DNA of 14,224 bases from Candidatus Pacearchaeota archaeon. GTDB lineage: Archaea; Nanobdellota; Nanobdellia; Pacearchaeales; GW2011-AR1. Below the pieces are notes generated by a model. The model was not told where the DNA came from. It was given only the letters and a program-made list of their open reading frames with translations, and ran no database searches. The stretch is taken from the NCBI GenBank assembly GCA_017609695.1, contig JAFCDM010000017.1, positions 1 to 14,224 of the forward strand, in the 5' to 3' direction. This document shows, piece after piece, positions 7,757 to 13,767 of the stretch. Within the stretch, counting starts at the first letter, position 1, and every line of letters starts with the position of its first letter. A program made the translations under genes and the position numbers.

Positions 7757-8080
7757 ATGAAAATGCCTAAAACAACCAAAAGATTTTGCCCATATTGCAA
7801 AAAGAAAACAGAACAAAAAATCGACTTAGTTAAAACAGGAATAAAAAGAGGAACATTAAAAAGAGGCTCATTAGAAAGAGCAAAAAAAAGAAATGCTATT
7901 CCAGGAAAAGGAAATAAAGGAAGATATGGTAGTAAACCTGCAATAAAGTCTTGGAAAAGAAAAACAAAAGCAACAACAAGAAAAGTTGTAATATATAAAT
8001 GTCAAGAATGTAAAAAATCAAAACATGCTAAAAACTCAAGAAGAGTATCTAAATTATTAATAGGAGAAAAAGCAGGTTAA
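7757..8080 (+). CDS. rpl44e: Large-subunit ribosomal protein eL42 (L44e)
   Basis: A 107-residue, highly basic protein matching eL42 (older name L44e), a zinc-binding protein of the large ribosomal subunit near the E site. The zinc ligands are two CxxC pairs: Cys11/Cys14 in FCPYCKKKT and Cys82/Cys85 in YKCQECKKS. Between them is the Gly/Lys/Arg-rich core with ERAKKRNAIPGKGNKG and the KATTRKVVIYKCQEC stretch typical of the family. MKMPK matches the usual archaeal N-terminus, so ATG 7757 is kept; ATG 7763 is the alternative. Length is about ten residues above the usual archaeal size. In many archaea this gene is followed by eS27, whereas here eS1 follows after 128 AT-rich bases with its own TATA box. 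Identification is firm. Confidence 0.93.
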   Translation: MKMPKTTKRFCPYCKKKTEQKIDLVKTGIKRGTLKRGSLERAKKRNAIPGKGNKGRYGSKPAIKSWKRKTKATTRKVVIYKCQECKKSKHAKNSRRVSKLLIGEKAG

Positions 8081-8162
8081 TAAAGAACTCAAAAACAATA
8101 TCTATAACTTAATAAAATAAAAGCTACACAATCAAAAAAACTTAAGCTACCAAAAACCAAGC

Positions 8163-8174
8163 CTTAAAATATTA
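8163..8174 (+). promoter_or_regulatory. TATA box for the eS1-ndk operon
   Basis: CTTAAAATATTA is centred about 40 bases before ATG 8209, predicting a leader of around 14 bases. The other bases between eL42 and eS1 (8081-8208) are AT-rich and show no gene. Confidence 0.45.
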
Positions 8175-8208
8175 TCAAATTATAAGATAAAATAAACAAA
8201 AAATAAAA

Positions 8209-8979
8209 ATGCCTAAACCAACAAAAATTATAACAAAAAGAAAAAAATTTATAGAAGTAGATGTCCCTTTAATAAATTCAAAAGTAGAACTAATAGGTAA
8301 TTCTCCAGAAGAAGTAGAAGGTAGAAATATAAAATTAGATTTAACCAGGCAACTAAAAGGAAAAAGTGTTGAGGCAGTTGCCCAAGTTAAAATTGAAAAT
8401 GAGAAAGCTATTGCTTATCCTAAAAAAATAAAATTAATGTCTTATTTTATAAGAAGAATGATTAGAAAAAGAATCAGCTATGTGGAAGATTCAATTGAAA
8501 CACCAAGTCAAGAAAGTATGTTAAAAATAAAGCCTTTTTTAATAACAAGAAAAAGAGTTTCAAGGATAGTAAGAAAAACACTAAGAAATAAGTGTAAAAA
8601 TTGGTTAGAAGATTATATAGCAGAAAAAAAAGATAATGAAATCTTTAGTGATATTCTTTCAAATAGGTTACAAAAACCTCTTTCATTAATGTTAAAGAAA
8701 ACATATCCCCTTTCATTATGTGAAATAAGAGTCTTAGAAATAATAAGACCTTTAAAACCTGAAGAAATACCTGCAAAACAAAAACCTGTAAAAGAAGAAA
8801 AATCAAAAGAATTAATAGAAACATTAGATACAAATAAAGAACAACCTAAATTAAAGGAAAAAACATCTGAAAAACCACAAGGGGTCTTAGATGCAGAAGC
8901 AGAGATTAAAAAAACACAAAAAAAAGCAGAGAAGATTCAAAAAAAACAAATTACAAAAAAAGAGGAGAAAAAGAAATGA
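8209..8979 (+). CDS. rps3ae: Small-subunit ribosomal protein eS1 (S3Ae) with long charged tail
   Basis: Residues 1-185 match archaeal eS1, a platform protein of the small ribosomal subunit near the mRNA exit. Recognisable parts are the N-terminal RKKFIEVDVP stretch, VEGRNIKLDLTRQL (37-49), KIKLMSYFIRRMIRKR (73-88), ITRKRVSRIVRKTLRNKC (112-129) and the YPLSLCEIRVLEI segment (166-178). Residues from about 184 to 256 are a low-complexity Lys/Glu tail, likely disordered or helical, that makes the protein about 50 residues longer than usual for archaea. The stop overlaps the ndk start in ATGA, so the two are translated together. The eS1 core is clear; what the tail does is unknown. Confidence 0.92.
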   Translation: MPKPTKIITKRKKFIEVDVPLINSKVELIGNSPEEVEGRNIKLDLTRQLKGKSVEAVAQVKIENEKAIAYPKKIKLMSYFIRRMIRKRISYVEDSIETPSQESMLKIKPFLITRKRVSRIVRKTLRNKCKNWLEDYIAEKKDNEIFSDILSNRLQKPLSLMLKKTYPLSLCEIRVLEIIRPLKPEEIPAKQKPVKEEKSKELIETLDTNKEQPKLKEKTSEKPQGVLDAEAEIKKTQKKAEKIQKKQITKKEEKKK

Positions 8980-9518
8980 GTGAGAAAACCCTAATCTTAA
9001 TAAAACCAGATGGGGTGCAAAAACAATTAATTGGAGAAATCCTTTCAAGAATAGAAAAAAATAATTTAAAGATAAAGGCTATAAAAATGGTTTTAGCTGA
9101 TGATGGAATTCTTAATAAACATTATCCATTAAAAGAAGATTGGGCAAAATCTATTTTTAAAAAATCCAAAAATTCAGCAGAAAAAGAAAACAGACCATTT
9201 GATTTTACAGACTATATGGAATTTGGAAAAATAATACAAACCAGAAATAAACAATCATTAGCTGAAGGGCCCATTATCCCTATGATTGTTGAAGGACCCC
9301 AAGCAATAACAATAATAAGAAATATTGTTGGTGCAACAGAACCAAAACAAGCAGAAAAAGGCACAATAAGAGGAGATTTTGCATCAGAAGAATCTTATGA
9401 ATTAGCAGATAAAGAAAATAGAGCTGTAAGAAATATTATTCATGCCTCTGATTCAATAGAAAATGCAGAAAAAGAAATAAGTATCTGGTTTCAAGAATAT
9501 GAAATACATGAGTATTAA
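8976..9518 (+). CDS. ndk: Nucleoside diphosphate kinase
   Basis: This enzyme moves the gamma phosphate of a nucleoside triphosphate to a diphosphate through a phosphohistidine. It keeps GTP, CTP, UTP and dNTP pools in balance in the cytosol. The family hallmarks are present: TLILIKPDGV with Lys10 (residues 5-14), GATEPKQAEKGTIRGDF (119-135) with the nucleotide-contacting Arg132, and the active site NIIHASDS with His156. The 180 residues exceed the usual 150: roughly 25 extra residues sit at 52-95 (KEDWAKSIFKKSKNSAEKEN...), in the part that normally holds the short KPF-loop helices. The protein ends without the usual C-terminal extension. It overlaps eS1 by 4 bases, so it is co-transcribed with it. 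Catalytic residues are intact and the enzyme should be active. Confidence 0.94.
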   Translation: MSEKTLILIKPDGVQKQLIGEILSRIEKNNLKIKAIKMVLADDGILNKHYPLKEDWAKSIFKKSKNSAEKENRPFDFTDYMEFGKIIQTRNKQSLAEGPIIPMIVEGPQAITIIRNIVGATEPKQAEKGTIRGDFASEESYELADKENRAVRNIIHASDSIENAEKEISIWFQEYEIHEY

Positions 9519-9552
9519 TCATAAACTAAATTTCTTATCCTAAAACAGAACC

Positions 9553-9562
9553 CTTAAAAACC
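9553..9562 (+). promoter_or_regulatory. TATA box for tRNA-Thr
   Basis: CTTAAAAACC is centred about 27 bases before the first tRNA base, a typical archaeal tRNA promoter spacing. Confidence 0.5.
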
Positions 9563-9583
9563 TTATTTTATTAGATTTCTTAT

Positions 9584-9655
9584 GCCTCCATAGCTCAGCG
9601 GTAGAGCAATTGATTTGTAATCAGTAGGTCGGGAGTTCGAATCTCTCTGGGGGCT
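9584..9655 (+). tRNA. tRNA-Thr (anticodon TGT)
   Basis: A 72-base cloverleaf. Acceptor stem GCCTCCA/TGGGGGC has one G-T pair and discriminator T, which is usual for archaeal threonine tRNA. D-arm is GCTC/GAGC. Anticodon stem ATTGA/TCAGT encloses loop TTTGTAA, giving anticodon TGT for codon ACA. T-arm is GGGAG/CTCTC with loop TTCGAAT. CCA is not encoded, and a T5 run begins at the discriminator base. No intron. Confidence 0.94.
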
Positions 9656-9681
9656 TTTTATGGTATTTGCTTTTGCAAATA
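9655..9681 (+). terminator. T5 run followed by a small hairpin after tRNA-Thr
   Basis: T5 (9655-9659) directly ends the tRNA. A perfect 7-base stem TATTTGC/GCAAATA with a TTTT loop follows at 9664-9681. The T run is the likely terminator; the hairpin may be part of the structured region after it. Confidence 0.45.
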
Positions 9682-9694
9682 TCTCTTTAATAAA

Positions 9695-9780
9695 TCGCAG
9701 GAATTCGAACAAGGTATCGAATCCCGAGTAAGTTTGCGAAAGTAAAACTATTCAATAATGAGCAGGCTTACAAGTTGCTA
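9695..9780 (+). other. Structured intergenic region, possible small RNA
   Basis: Between tRNA-Thr and the next gene the base composition is visibly richer in G and C than the surroundings, and complementary segments repeat. GGxATTCGA/TCGAATxCC pairs at about 9700-9725. A 10-base stem GTAAGTTTGC (9728-9737) pairs with GCAGGCTTAC (9762-9771) using two G-U pairs and enclosing a 24-base loop. No C/D boxes are seen. CTTACA at the foot of the stem only weakly suggests an H/ACA RNA. No protein frame of useful length was found. This may be a small RNA or a decayed sequence; I cannot name it. Confidence 0.3.
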
Positions 9781-9804
9781 GAGGCTTTTCTTAATCACAA
9801 TAAT

Positions 9805-9814
9805 TTTTATAAAT
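9805..9814 (+). promoter_or_regulatory. TATA box for the 9835 gene
   Basis: TTTTATAAAT is centred about 26 bases before ATG 9835, so the mRNA is probably leaderless. No Shine-Dalgarno site is present, which agrees. Confidence 0.5.
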
Positions 9815-9834
9815 AAAAGAATCCTAACAAATTA

Positions 9835-10242
9835 ATGGATGAACAACATAATTTCCAGCCGGGAATGGATATATTTTTATTAACAGAAATAGCTTGTTAT
9901 TCTGCTGGAGAAATAAATGACCAGGCTAAAGGAAGAAAACCAAACTATAAAGCAACAAAAGAATTAATTTCAAGATTAACAGATTATGTTTCTTCAGATT
10001 GCAAAAATCCTGAAACATCTCAAATTTTATGGGAAACTTTCAAAAAGAAAGAGCATTCTGATAGAGAAATTAGGTGGTTAGAAGACTTAGATTTTAAAAC
10101 CTCTTTACTAATCAAAGATTTACAAGATATCAAAAGACATTCAAAAGCAAAATTAGATGATTTAATGCATTTTTGTATTGATTTATCTTATCAGACAAGT
10201 GCATATGAACCTCTATATGCTCAATATGCAGGGGTTGCTTAA
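9835..10242 (+). CDS. Hypothetical all-helical 135-residue protein
   Basis: I do not recognise this protein. It has no signal peptide or membrane segment and looks soluble and helical: helices likely at 12-31 (DIFLLTEIACYSAGEINDQA), 39-52, 61-71 and 78-119, with a Trp-rich spot at W66 and W81. Three cysteines (21, 56, 114) are spread out and do not form a metal site pattern. The basic stretch KDLQDIKRHSKAK lies at 95-106. A well-placed TATA box and the absence of other frames support a real gene. It converges on Gins51, and the two stop codons overlap (TAA on each strand within 10239-10242). No function can be assigned. Confidence 0.7.
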   Translation: MDEQHNFQPGMDIFLLTEIACYSAGEINDQAKGRKPNYKATKELISRLTDYVSSDCKNPETSQILWETFKKKEHSDREIRWLEDLDFKTSLLIKDLQDIKRHSKAKLDDLMHFCIDLSYQTSAYEPLYAQYAGVA

Positions 10243-10802
10243 TCTCCTTCAATAGCTTCTGCTTTTTTATCTACAATTAAAATATTTGCAATTTCCTCTG
10301 CAAAATTTGCAACATCTCCTTTTTTAAAAGGCCCCAAGGTATTTCCTTCTAAATCTAAAAATTCTTCAGCATCTTTAGAAAAAACAATCATTTTATTTTT
10401 AGAGATTTGTTCTTCCCCTCCACTTTCTTTTAAAAGTTCTGCTATTTTTTTATCTCCTTTTTCTAGGGATTTCATAATCTCATCAAACACTTCTTTTTCT
10501 ATTGCCAACATATTTTCAAAATCTCTTTTACTAATACCAGTTTCAGCTGCAACAAATGCTAATTCTAAAATCTTCTTTTTTCTTCTTAACATCAACTCCT
10601 TAAATATAGCAATTGAATTTTCAAATTGTTTTTTTGTCTTTAAAACAGTTTCAGAAAAATCATCACTTTCTTTATTTGCAATCTCTTTCTTATCTTTCAA
10701 ATAAGCAGCAACTTCTTTAACCAAATTTTTAGGAATTGGTTGCAATTGCTCACTATATCTTTCTCTTCTTAATGTATCATATAAATCATTATAAGTTATC
10801 AT
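10239..10802 (-). CDS. gins51: GINS complex subunit Gins51 (Sld5-like)
   Basis: A 187-residue DNA replication protein. GINS binds the MCM helicase and the Cdc45/GAN-type nuclease to form the active replicative helicase; in many archaea Gins51 alone makes the complex. The N-terminal A domain shows MITYNDLYDTLRRERYSEQL (1-20), QPIPKNLVKEVAAYLKDKKE and a long helical part (50-125). The small B domain at about 137-187 has VFSKDAEEFLDLEG, LGPFKKGDVANFAEEIANIL and a closing AEAIEGD, the Gins51 order (A then B). I chose ATG 10802 because AGAGGAG lies 9 bases upstream; the in-frame ATG at 10811 touches that site and would be too close. The first 18 bases of the gene are copied exactly at 10921-10938, and the original leaderless start appears to have been displaced by an insert. 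No fault is seen in the coding part. Confidence 0.9.
   Translation of the reverse strand: MITYNDLYDTLRRERYSEQLQPIPKNLVKEVAAYLKDKKEIANKESDDFSETVLKTKKQFENSIAIFKELMLRRKKKILELAFVAAETGISKRDFENMLAIEKEVFDEIMKSLEKGDKKIAELLKESGGEEQISKNKMIVFSKDAEEFLDLEGNTLGPFKKGDVANFAEEIANILIVDKKAEAIEGD
10785..10802 (-). repeat. 18-base direct repeat, copy at the Gins51 start
   Basis: The first 18 coding bases of Gins51 match 10921-10938 exactly, in the same direction, 136 bases apart. They encode Met-Ile-Thr-Tyr-Asn-Asp at both places. Confidence 0.9.
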
Positions 10803-10920
10803 TTTTATCATCTCCTCTTATAATAATATGGGATTTTGGTTTACCTTTCATTTTGGTTTGGATCATAACCTTTTCCAAAGGTTTGTCTTGTTCAAGCTTT
10901 CTTTTCCAAAGAAAGGTTGT
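10803..10920 (-). mobile_element. 118-base hairpin-bearing insert between duplicated Gins51 starts
   Basis: This sequence separates two exact 18-base copies of the Gins51 start, as expected for an insertion that duplicated its target. It has two similar hairpins: arms CTTTCTTT/AAAGAAAG (10897-10915) and AACCTTT/AAAGGTT (10867-10883), each with a 3-base TCC loop on the plus strand. Near its inner end it supplies AGAGGAG for Gins51. No transposase is present, so if mobile it would be a non-autonomous miniature element. A duplication followed by divergence is an alternative. Confidence 0.4.
10812..10818 (-). promoter_or_regulatory. Shine-Dalgarno site deciding the Gins51 start
   Basis: AGAGGAG on the minus strand lies 9 bases before ATG 10802. 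It belongs to the insert. Nearby genes with well-spaced TATA boxes look leaderless, so this site stands out. Confidence 0.6.
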
Positions 10921-10938
10921 ATCATTATAAGTTATCAT
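10921..10938 (-). repeat. 18-base direct repeat, upstream copy
   Basis: This is an exact copy of the first 18 bases of Gins51. Its ATG (10938) lies at the distance from the TATA box expected for a leaderless start, suggesting this was the ancestral start position. Confidence 0.9.
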
Positions 10939-10958
10939 GTTCATAAAAAATAAAAATC

Positions 10959-10968
10959 TATTTAAAAC
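10959..10968 (-). promoter_or_regulatory. TATA box for Gins51
   Basis: TTTTAAATAG on the minus strand is centred about 26 bases before the upstream-copy ATG at 10938. A TGTAAT/ATTACA inverted repeat with a 9-base spacer (10975-10995) lies just upstream and might be an operator. Confidence 0.5.
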
Positions 10969-11020
10969 CTTTATTGTAATTGAAAAGCCATTACATTCTA
11001 AAACCAAGGGTATAGAAACT

Positions 11021-11025
11021 AAAAA
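11021..11025 (-). terminator. T5 run after the phosphoglycerate mutase gene
   Basis: TTTTT follows the TGA stop directly on the minus strand, and Gins51 begins with its own promoter further on. A simple archaeal T-run terminator is likely. Confidence 0.4.
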
Positions 11026-12267
11026 TCACTTATCCAATCCAGTCTTATTCATGAAATCTTTTCCATAAAATTTACCTAAACTTCCTTTTTTTGATTCTTT
11101 TTCACAAAACATGATTGTATCATCTTCTTTTTTTCCATCATAAAGCAAAACCGGAACAGGATCTGCGCTATGAGATTTCAATTTACATGGAGTTGAATGA
11201 TCACAAGTAACAACCACTTTGATATCTTTTCCACGAACAAATTTTCTTAAAAAACCAAAAAATCTTTTATCAATCATTTCAAGCATATTCTTTTTTTCAT
11301 AAGGTTTATTATCATGTCCAGGGATATCTGTTTCTTTAAAATGAATATAACCCCCTAAATAATTCTTATGTTGTTTCTTCAATATCTTAATTGTAAACTT
11401 AATTGTTTTGTTAAGAGAATTATAAAGATTATCATAGACATCAATTTTTTTTAATTTAGGATATTCAAAAGAAAAATTATTCATTCCAGAAATTTTAGCA
11501 ATCCCAATTTCAAGAGGCATTGAATTAAGAGACATCCAAGATTTATATTGTTTAAGTTTAGGAATTTCTATCCCCCCTCCACGAGTTAAAATAAGATTTG
11601 CAGGAAGTAAACCTATTTTTTTTCTATTTAAATTAATATAATGTGTATTTAAAATATTAAATGCTTGAACAATAAAATCATTAATAATATTAGAAGTATA
11701 TTTTGCAATTTCATCTTCATCATCTAAAGGTTCTGAAAATTTAAATTTTTTCTCTTTTCCAGGACTCCATTCTGGATCTGTATTAGTAATATTATCTGAA
11801 AAACCCCCCCTTAATACCAAAACTCCCCTATGCTGAACTAAAGGATAAAGCTCAAATTTACAAGCAAGTTTAATTTGAGAATTTAAAGTTTTAGATAAAA
11901 TCTTAACCTCCTTAGTCGTTAAAGTCCTGCCTGCCCTCCTATCAATAATCCTCCTATTTGATAAGTTATCTATTGTTCCAAAATTAATTCTAGCTGCAAA
12001 ATCCCCTCTTTTTAATTTAACACCTGCCCCAATAGTTTCATAAGTCCCCCTCTTACAATTCTTAGGATTATTACCTAAAAGAGAAATTATAGAATTATCA
12101 GAACCAGGGATAGTCTTTTCATCAATAGGATACATATAACCCATTTTGCCTTTTTTAGCAAAATAATCTAGGTTAGGAGTTTCTGCCATTTCCAAAGGAG
12201 TTTTACCTCCAAAACAATTCTCAGGCAATCCCGATGCCCCATCTAATATCACCAATATCTTTTTCAT
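11026..12267 (-). CDS. apgM: Cofactor-independent phosphoglycerate mutase, archaeal type
   Basis: This 413-residue enzyme interconverts 3-phosphoglycerate and 2-phosphoglycerate in glycolysis and gluconeogenesis. It belongs to the alkaline phosphatase superfamily and uses two divalent metal ions. Visible marks are KILVILDGASG with metal ligand Asp9 (4-13), the nucleophile region IPGSDNSIISLLG with Ser56 (53-65), RGTYETIGAGVKL (73-85), RIIDRRAGRTL (106-115), TDIPGHDNKP with Asp314 and His318, and VTCDHSTPCKLKSHSADPVP with Asp356, His357 and His366 (353-372). All expected catalytic and metal residues are present, and the length is normal for the archaeal form. ATG 12267 is supported by a TATA box centred near 12293, which predicts a leaderless mRNA. 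It is divergent from ftsY. The related phosphonopyruvate decarboxylase/cofactor-independent mutase paralogs are the main alternative, but the full motif set favours the mutase. Confidence 0.9.
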   Translation of the reverse strand: MKKILVILDGASGLPENCFGGKTPLEMAETPNLDYFAKKGKMGYMYPIDEKTIPGSDNSIISLLGNNPKNCKRGTYETIGAGVKLKRGDFAARINFGTIDNLSNRRIIDRRAGRTLTTKEVKILSKTLNSQIKLACKFELYPLVQHRGVLVLRGGFSDNITNTDPEWSPGKEKKFKFSEPLDDEDEIAKYTSNIINDFIVQAFNILNTHYINLNRKKIGLLPANLILTRGGGIEIPKLKQYKSWMSLNSMPLEIGIAKISGMNNFSFEYPKLKKIDVYDNLYNSLNKTIKFTIKILKKQHKNYLGGYIHFKETDIPGHDNKPYEKKNMLEMIDKRFFGFLRKFVRGKDIKVVVTCDHSTPCKLKSHSADPVPVLLYDGKKEDDTIMFCEKESKKGSLGKFYGKDFMNKTGLDK

Positions 12268-12286
12268 AAAAAAGTCAATGATAGGT

Positions 12287-12297
12287 ATTATTTAAAA
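12287..12297 (-). promoter_or_regulatory. TATA box for apgM
   Basis: TTTTAAATAAT on the minus strand is centred about 26 bases before ATG 12267. The predicted transcription start coincides with the start codon. Confidence 0.5.
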
Positions 12298-12327
12298 CTT
12301 ATTAATGTTAAATCTAAACAAACAAAT

Positions 12328-12340
12328 AATTTAAAATACC
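12328..12340 (+). promoter_or_regulatory. TATA-like box upstream of the ftsY leader
   Basis: AATTTAAAATACC predicts transcription start near 12360. A second candidate, ATTAATATAAAAC (12367-12379), would start near 12400. Either gives a long leader in front of ftsY, unlike the short or absent leaders elsewhere in the window. Confidence 0.4.
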
Positions 12341-12383
12341 CTTATTTCTTAAGAGTTTTATTAAATATTAATATAAAACTGAG

Positions 12384-12531
12384 TTTACTACTTAGCATCC
12401 TAAAATGTTTACATTTTAGTTTCAATTCTTTTAAGAATTGCAAACTGAGAAAGGTTGCTTGGCGAGAAGTTGTAATTAAGAAAATGAAAAAGAATCAGAA
12501 TTACAGGTTGGAGGGGAAAACTTAGTTTTCC
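12384..12531 (+). ncRNA. Hairpin-rich leader or small RNA before ftsY
   Basis: Four hairpins can be read in this 148-base stretch. They are CTAAAATG/CATTTTAG with a TTTA loop (12400-12419); AGTTT-CAATTCTT/AAGAATTG-C-AAACT with one bulge (about 12419-12446, its first bases shared with the first hairpin); TGTAATT/AATTACA enclosing a 21-base loop (12471-12505); and GGAAAAC/GTTTTCC with a TTA loop (12515-12531). The stretch has no protein frame of note. I cannot match it to a known family; it lacks C/D boxes and is too short for SRP or RNase P RNA. It may be the 5' leader of ftsY, a separate RNA, or both. AAACTGAG occurs at 12376 and again at 12442. Confidence 0.4.
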
Positions 12532-12538
12532 TGTGAAC
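12510..12538 (+). promoter_or_regulatory. Shine-Dalgarno site and spacer hairpin deciding the ftsY start
   Basis: GGAGG (12510-12514) is 24 bases from ATG 12539, too far for normal use. The bases between include a perfect 7-base stem, GGAAAAC/GTTTTCC at 12515-12531. If folded, 7 unpaired bases (12532-12538) remain between the Shine-Dalgarno site and the start, which is normal spacing. Confidence 0.5.
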
Positions 12539-13675
12539 ATGTTTGGAAAATTAAAAGAAAAACTTAAGGGATGGATTACAAAATCCAAGGAAAATATCCA
12601 AGAAAAAGTAGAAGAAGCTAAACCAAAAGAAACAAAAGTCCCCCCTAAAAAAACAAAAATAATTGAAGAAGAGCCTAAACTAAAACCAGAAGAACAAGGA
12701 ACAGCAATAAAAATAGAGAGTGAGATTGAAGAAGAAATACCACAAGAAGAAATCGATAAAGAACTAGAAGAAGAAATAAAACAAGCAAAAGATAAATCTA
12801 GTGTTTTTAAAAAGATAAAATCAAGATTTGCCTACAAAATAAAAGAAAAAGAATTTGAAGAAATATTTGATGATTTAGAAATGGTTTTATTAGAAAACAA
12901 TGTGGCATTAGAAGTTGTTGAAGATATTAAAAAAATATTGTCAGAAAGATTAATAGGTAAAGAAATGAGGCAAAAAGAATTAGAAGAATATATTAAACAA
13001 GAACTTAAAGAAACATTAAATGAAATTTTGATAGAACCTGACAACCCCTTAGAAGCTATAAAAATTAAAAAATCAGAAAATGAACCCTTTGTCATACTTT
13101 TTTTTGGAATAAATGGCACAGGAAAAACCACTTCTATTGCAAAATTCACTAATTTACTTAAAAAAAATAATTTGTCTGTTGTCCTAGCTGCTGCAGATAC
13201 ATTTAGAGCAGCCTCAATTGAACAAATACAAATCCATGCAGATAAACTAAAAGTTCCATTAATAAAACATGATTACGGGGCAGACCCTTCTGCAGTAGGT
13301 TTTGATGCAATAAAATATGCAGAAAAACACAAAACAGATGTAGTTTTAATTGATACAGCAGGAAGAATGCATACAAAAACTAACCTTCTTGCAGAAATGG
13401 AAAAAATATGTAGAGTTACAAATCCTGATTTAAAAATATTTGTCGCAGAATCAATTGCAGGAAATGATGCGACAGAACAAGCAAAAACCTTTAATGAAAT
13501 AATAGAAATTGATGGTTCAATTTTAAGTAAAGCAGATATTGATGAAAAAGGCGGAACAATATTATCAGTAAGCCATGCAACTCAAAAACCTATTTTCTAT
13601 TTAGGAACAGGACAAAACTATGAAGATTTAGAAATCTTCAATAAACAAAAATACATTAAAGATTTGGGGTTGTGA
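12539..13675 (+). CDS. ftsY: Signal recognition particle receptor FtsY
   Basis: A 378-residue SRP GTPase. FtsY docks ribosome-SRP complexes at the membrane and releases the nascent chain to the Sec translocon; SRP and FtsY stimulate each other's GTP hydrolysis. The N-terminus MFGKLKEKLKGW can form an amphipathic membrane-binding helix and is followed by an acidic A region to about residue 85. The N domain helices run from about 88 to 165. The G domain has FFGINGTGKTTSIAKF (188-203), DTFRAASIEQ (220-229), DTAGRMHT (272-279), the base-specificity motif as SKAD (330-333) where TKLD is common, and GTGQNYEDLEIF (356-367). I chose ATG 12539 because MFGKLKEKL fits the family start; GTG 12533 is the alternative. 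The SKAD form occurs in other archaeal SRP GTPases and should still select guanine through its Asp. The upstream leader is structured. Confidence 0.94.
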   Translation: MFGKLKEKLKGWITKSKENIQEKVEEAKPKETKVPPKKTKIIEEEPKLKPEEQGTAIKIESEIEEEIPQEEIDKELEEEIKQAKDKSSVFKKIKSRFAYKIKEKEFEEIFDDLEMVLLENNVALEVVEDIKKILSERLIGKEMRQKELEEYIKQELKETLNEILIEPDNPLEAIKIKKSENEPFVILFFGINGTGKTTSIAKFTNLLKKNNLSVVLAAADTFRAASIEQIQIHADKLKVPLIKHDYGADPSAVGFDAIKYAEKHKTDVVLIDTAGRMHTKTNLLAEMEKICRVTNPDLKIFVAESIAGNDATEQAKTFNEIIEIDGSILSKADIDEKGGTILSVSHATQKPIFYLGTGQNYEDLEIFNKQKYIKDLGL

Positions 13676-13767
13676 AGAAGTAAAAAAGAAGCTTGGACAA
13701 TAGATCGTTCTTAAACCCATTAAATACGAAAGGTTAGAGTAAGATAATATTTTTAGGGATAGAAAAA
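13676..13767 (+). other. Intergenic stretch after ftsY, no gene seen
   Basis: These 92 bases separate ftsY from the promoter of the toxin-antitoxin pair. They hold no useful frame, tRNA or hairpin that I can support. Short T runs near 13750 could end the ftsY transcript. Confidence 0.3.

Larger units (their letters stand above)
10789..10944 (-). pseudogene. Short upstream ORF made from the duplicated Gins51 start
   Basis: A 51-codon frame starts MNMITYND, the same residues as Gins51 apart from the first two, then continues through the insert as TTFLWKRKLEQDK... and stops inside the true Gins51 start. Its ATG codons at 10944 and 10938 lie about 20-26 bases from the TATA box centre, so it would be translated from a leaderless transcript. 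It looks like a by-product of the rearrangement, but could act as an upstream ORF controlling Gins51. Confidence 0.45.

Noticed and set aside
7609..7800. 63-codon minus-strand frame across the endonuclease/eL42 gap
   Set aside because: It overlaps the start of eL42 and both divergent promoters, has no recognisable domain, and has no promoter of its own.
9700..9726. TTCGAA-like and ATCGAATCCC segments resembling tRNA T-arms, possibly a tRNA fragment or attachment site
   Set aside because: No acceptor or anticodon stem can be built around them and they do not repeat the tRNA-Thr 3' end exactly, so neither a tRNA nor an att site is supported.
12832..13149. 105-codon open frame on the minus strand
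   Set aside because: It is antisense to the well-identified ftsY gene, and its Ser/Asn/Ile-rich composition is what the reverse of AT-rich Lys/Glu codons gives.
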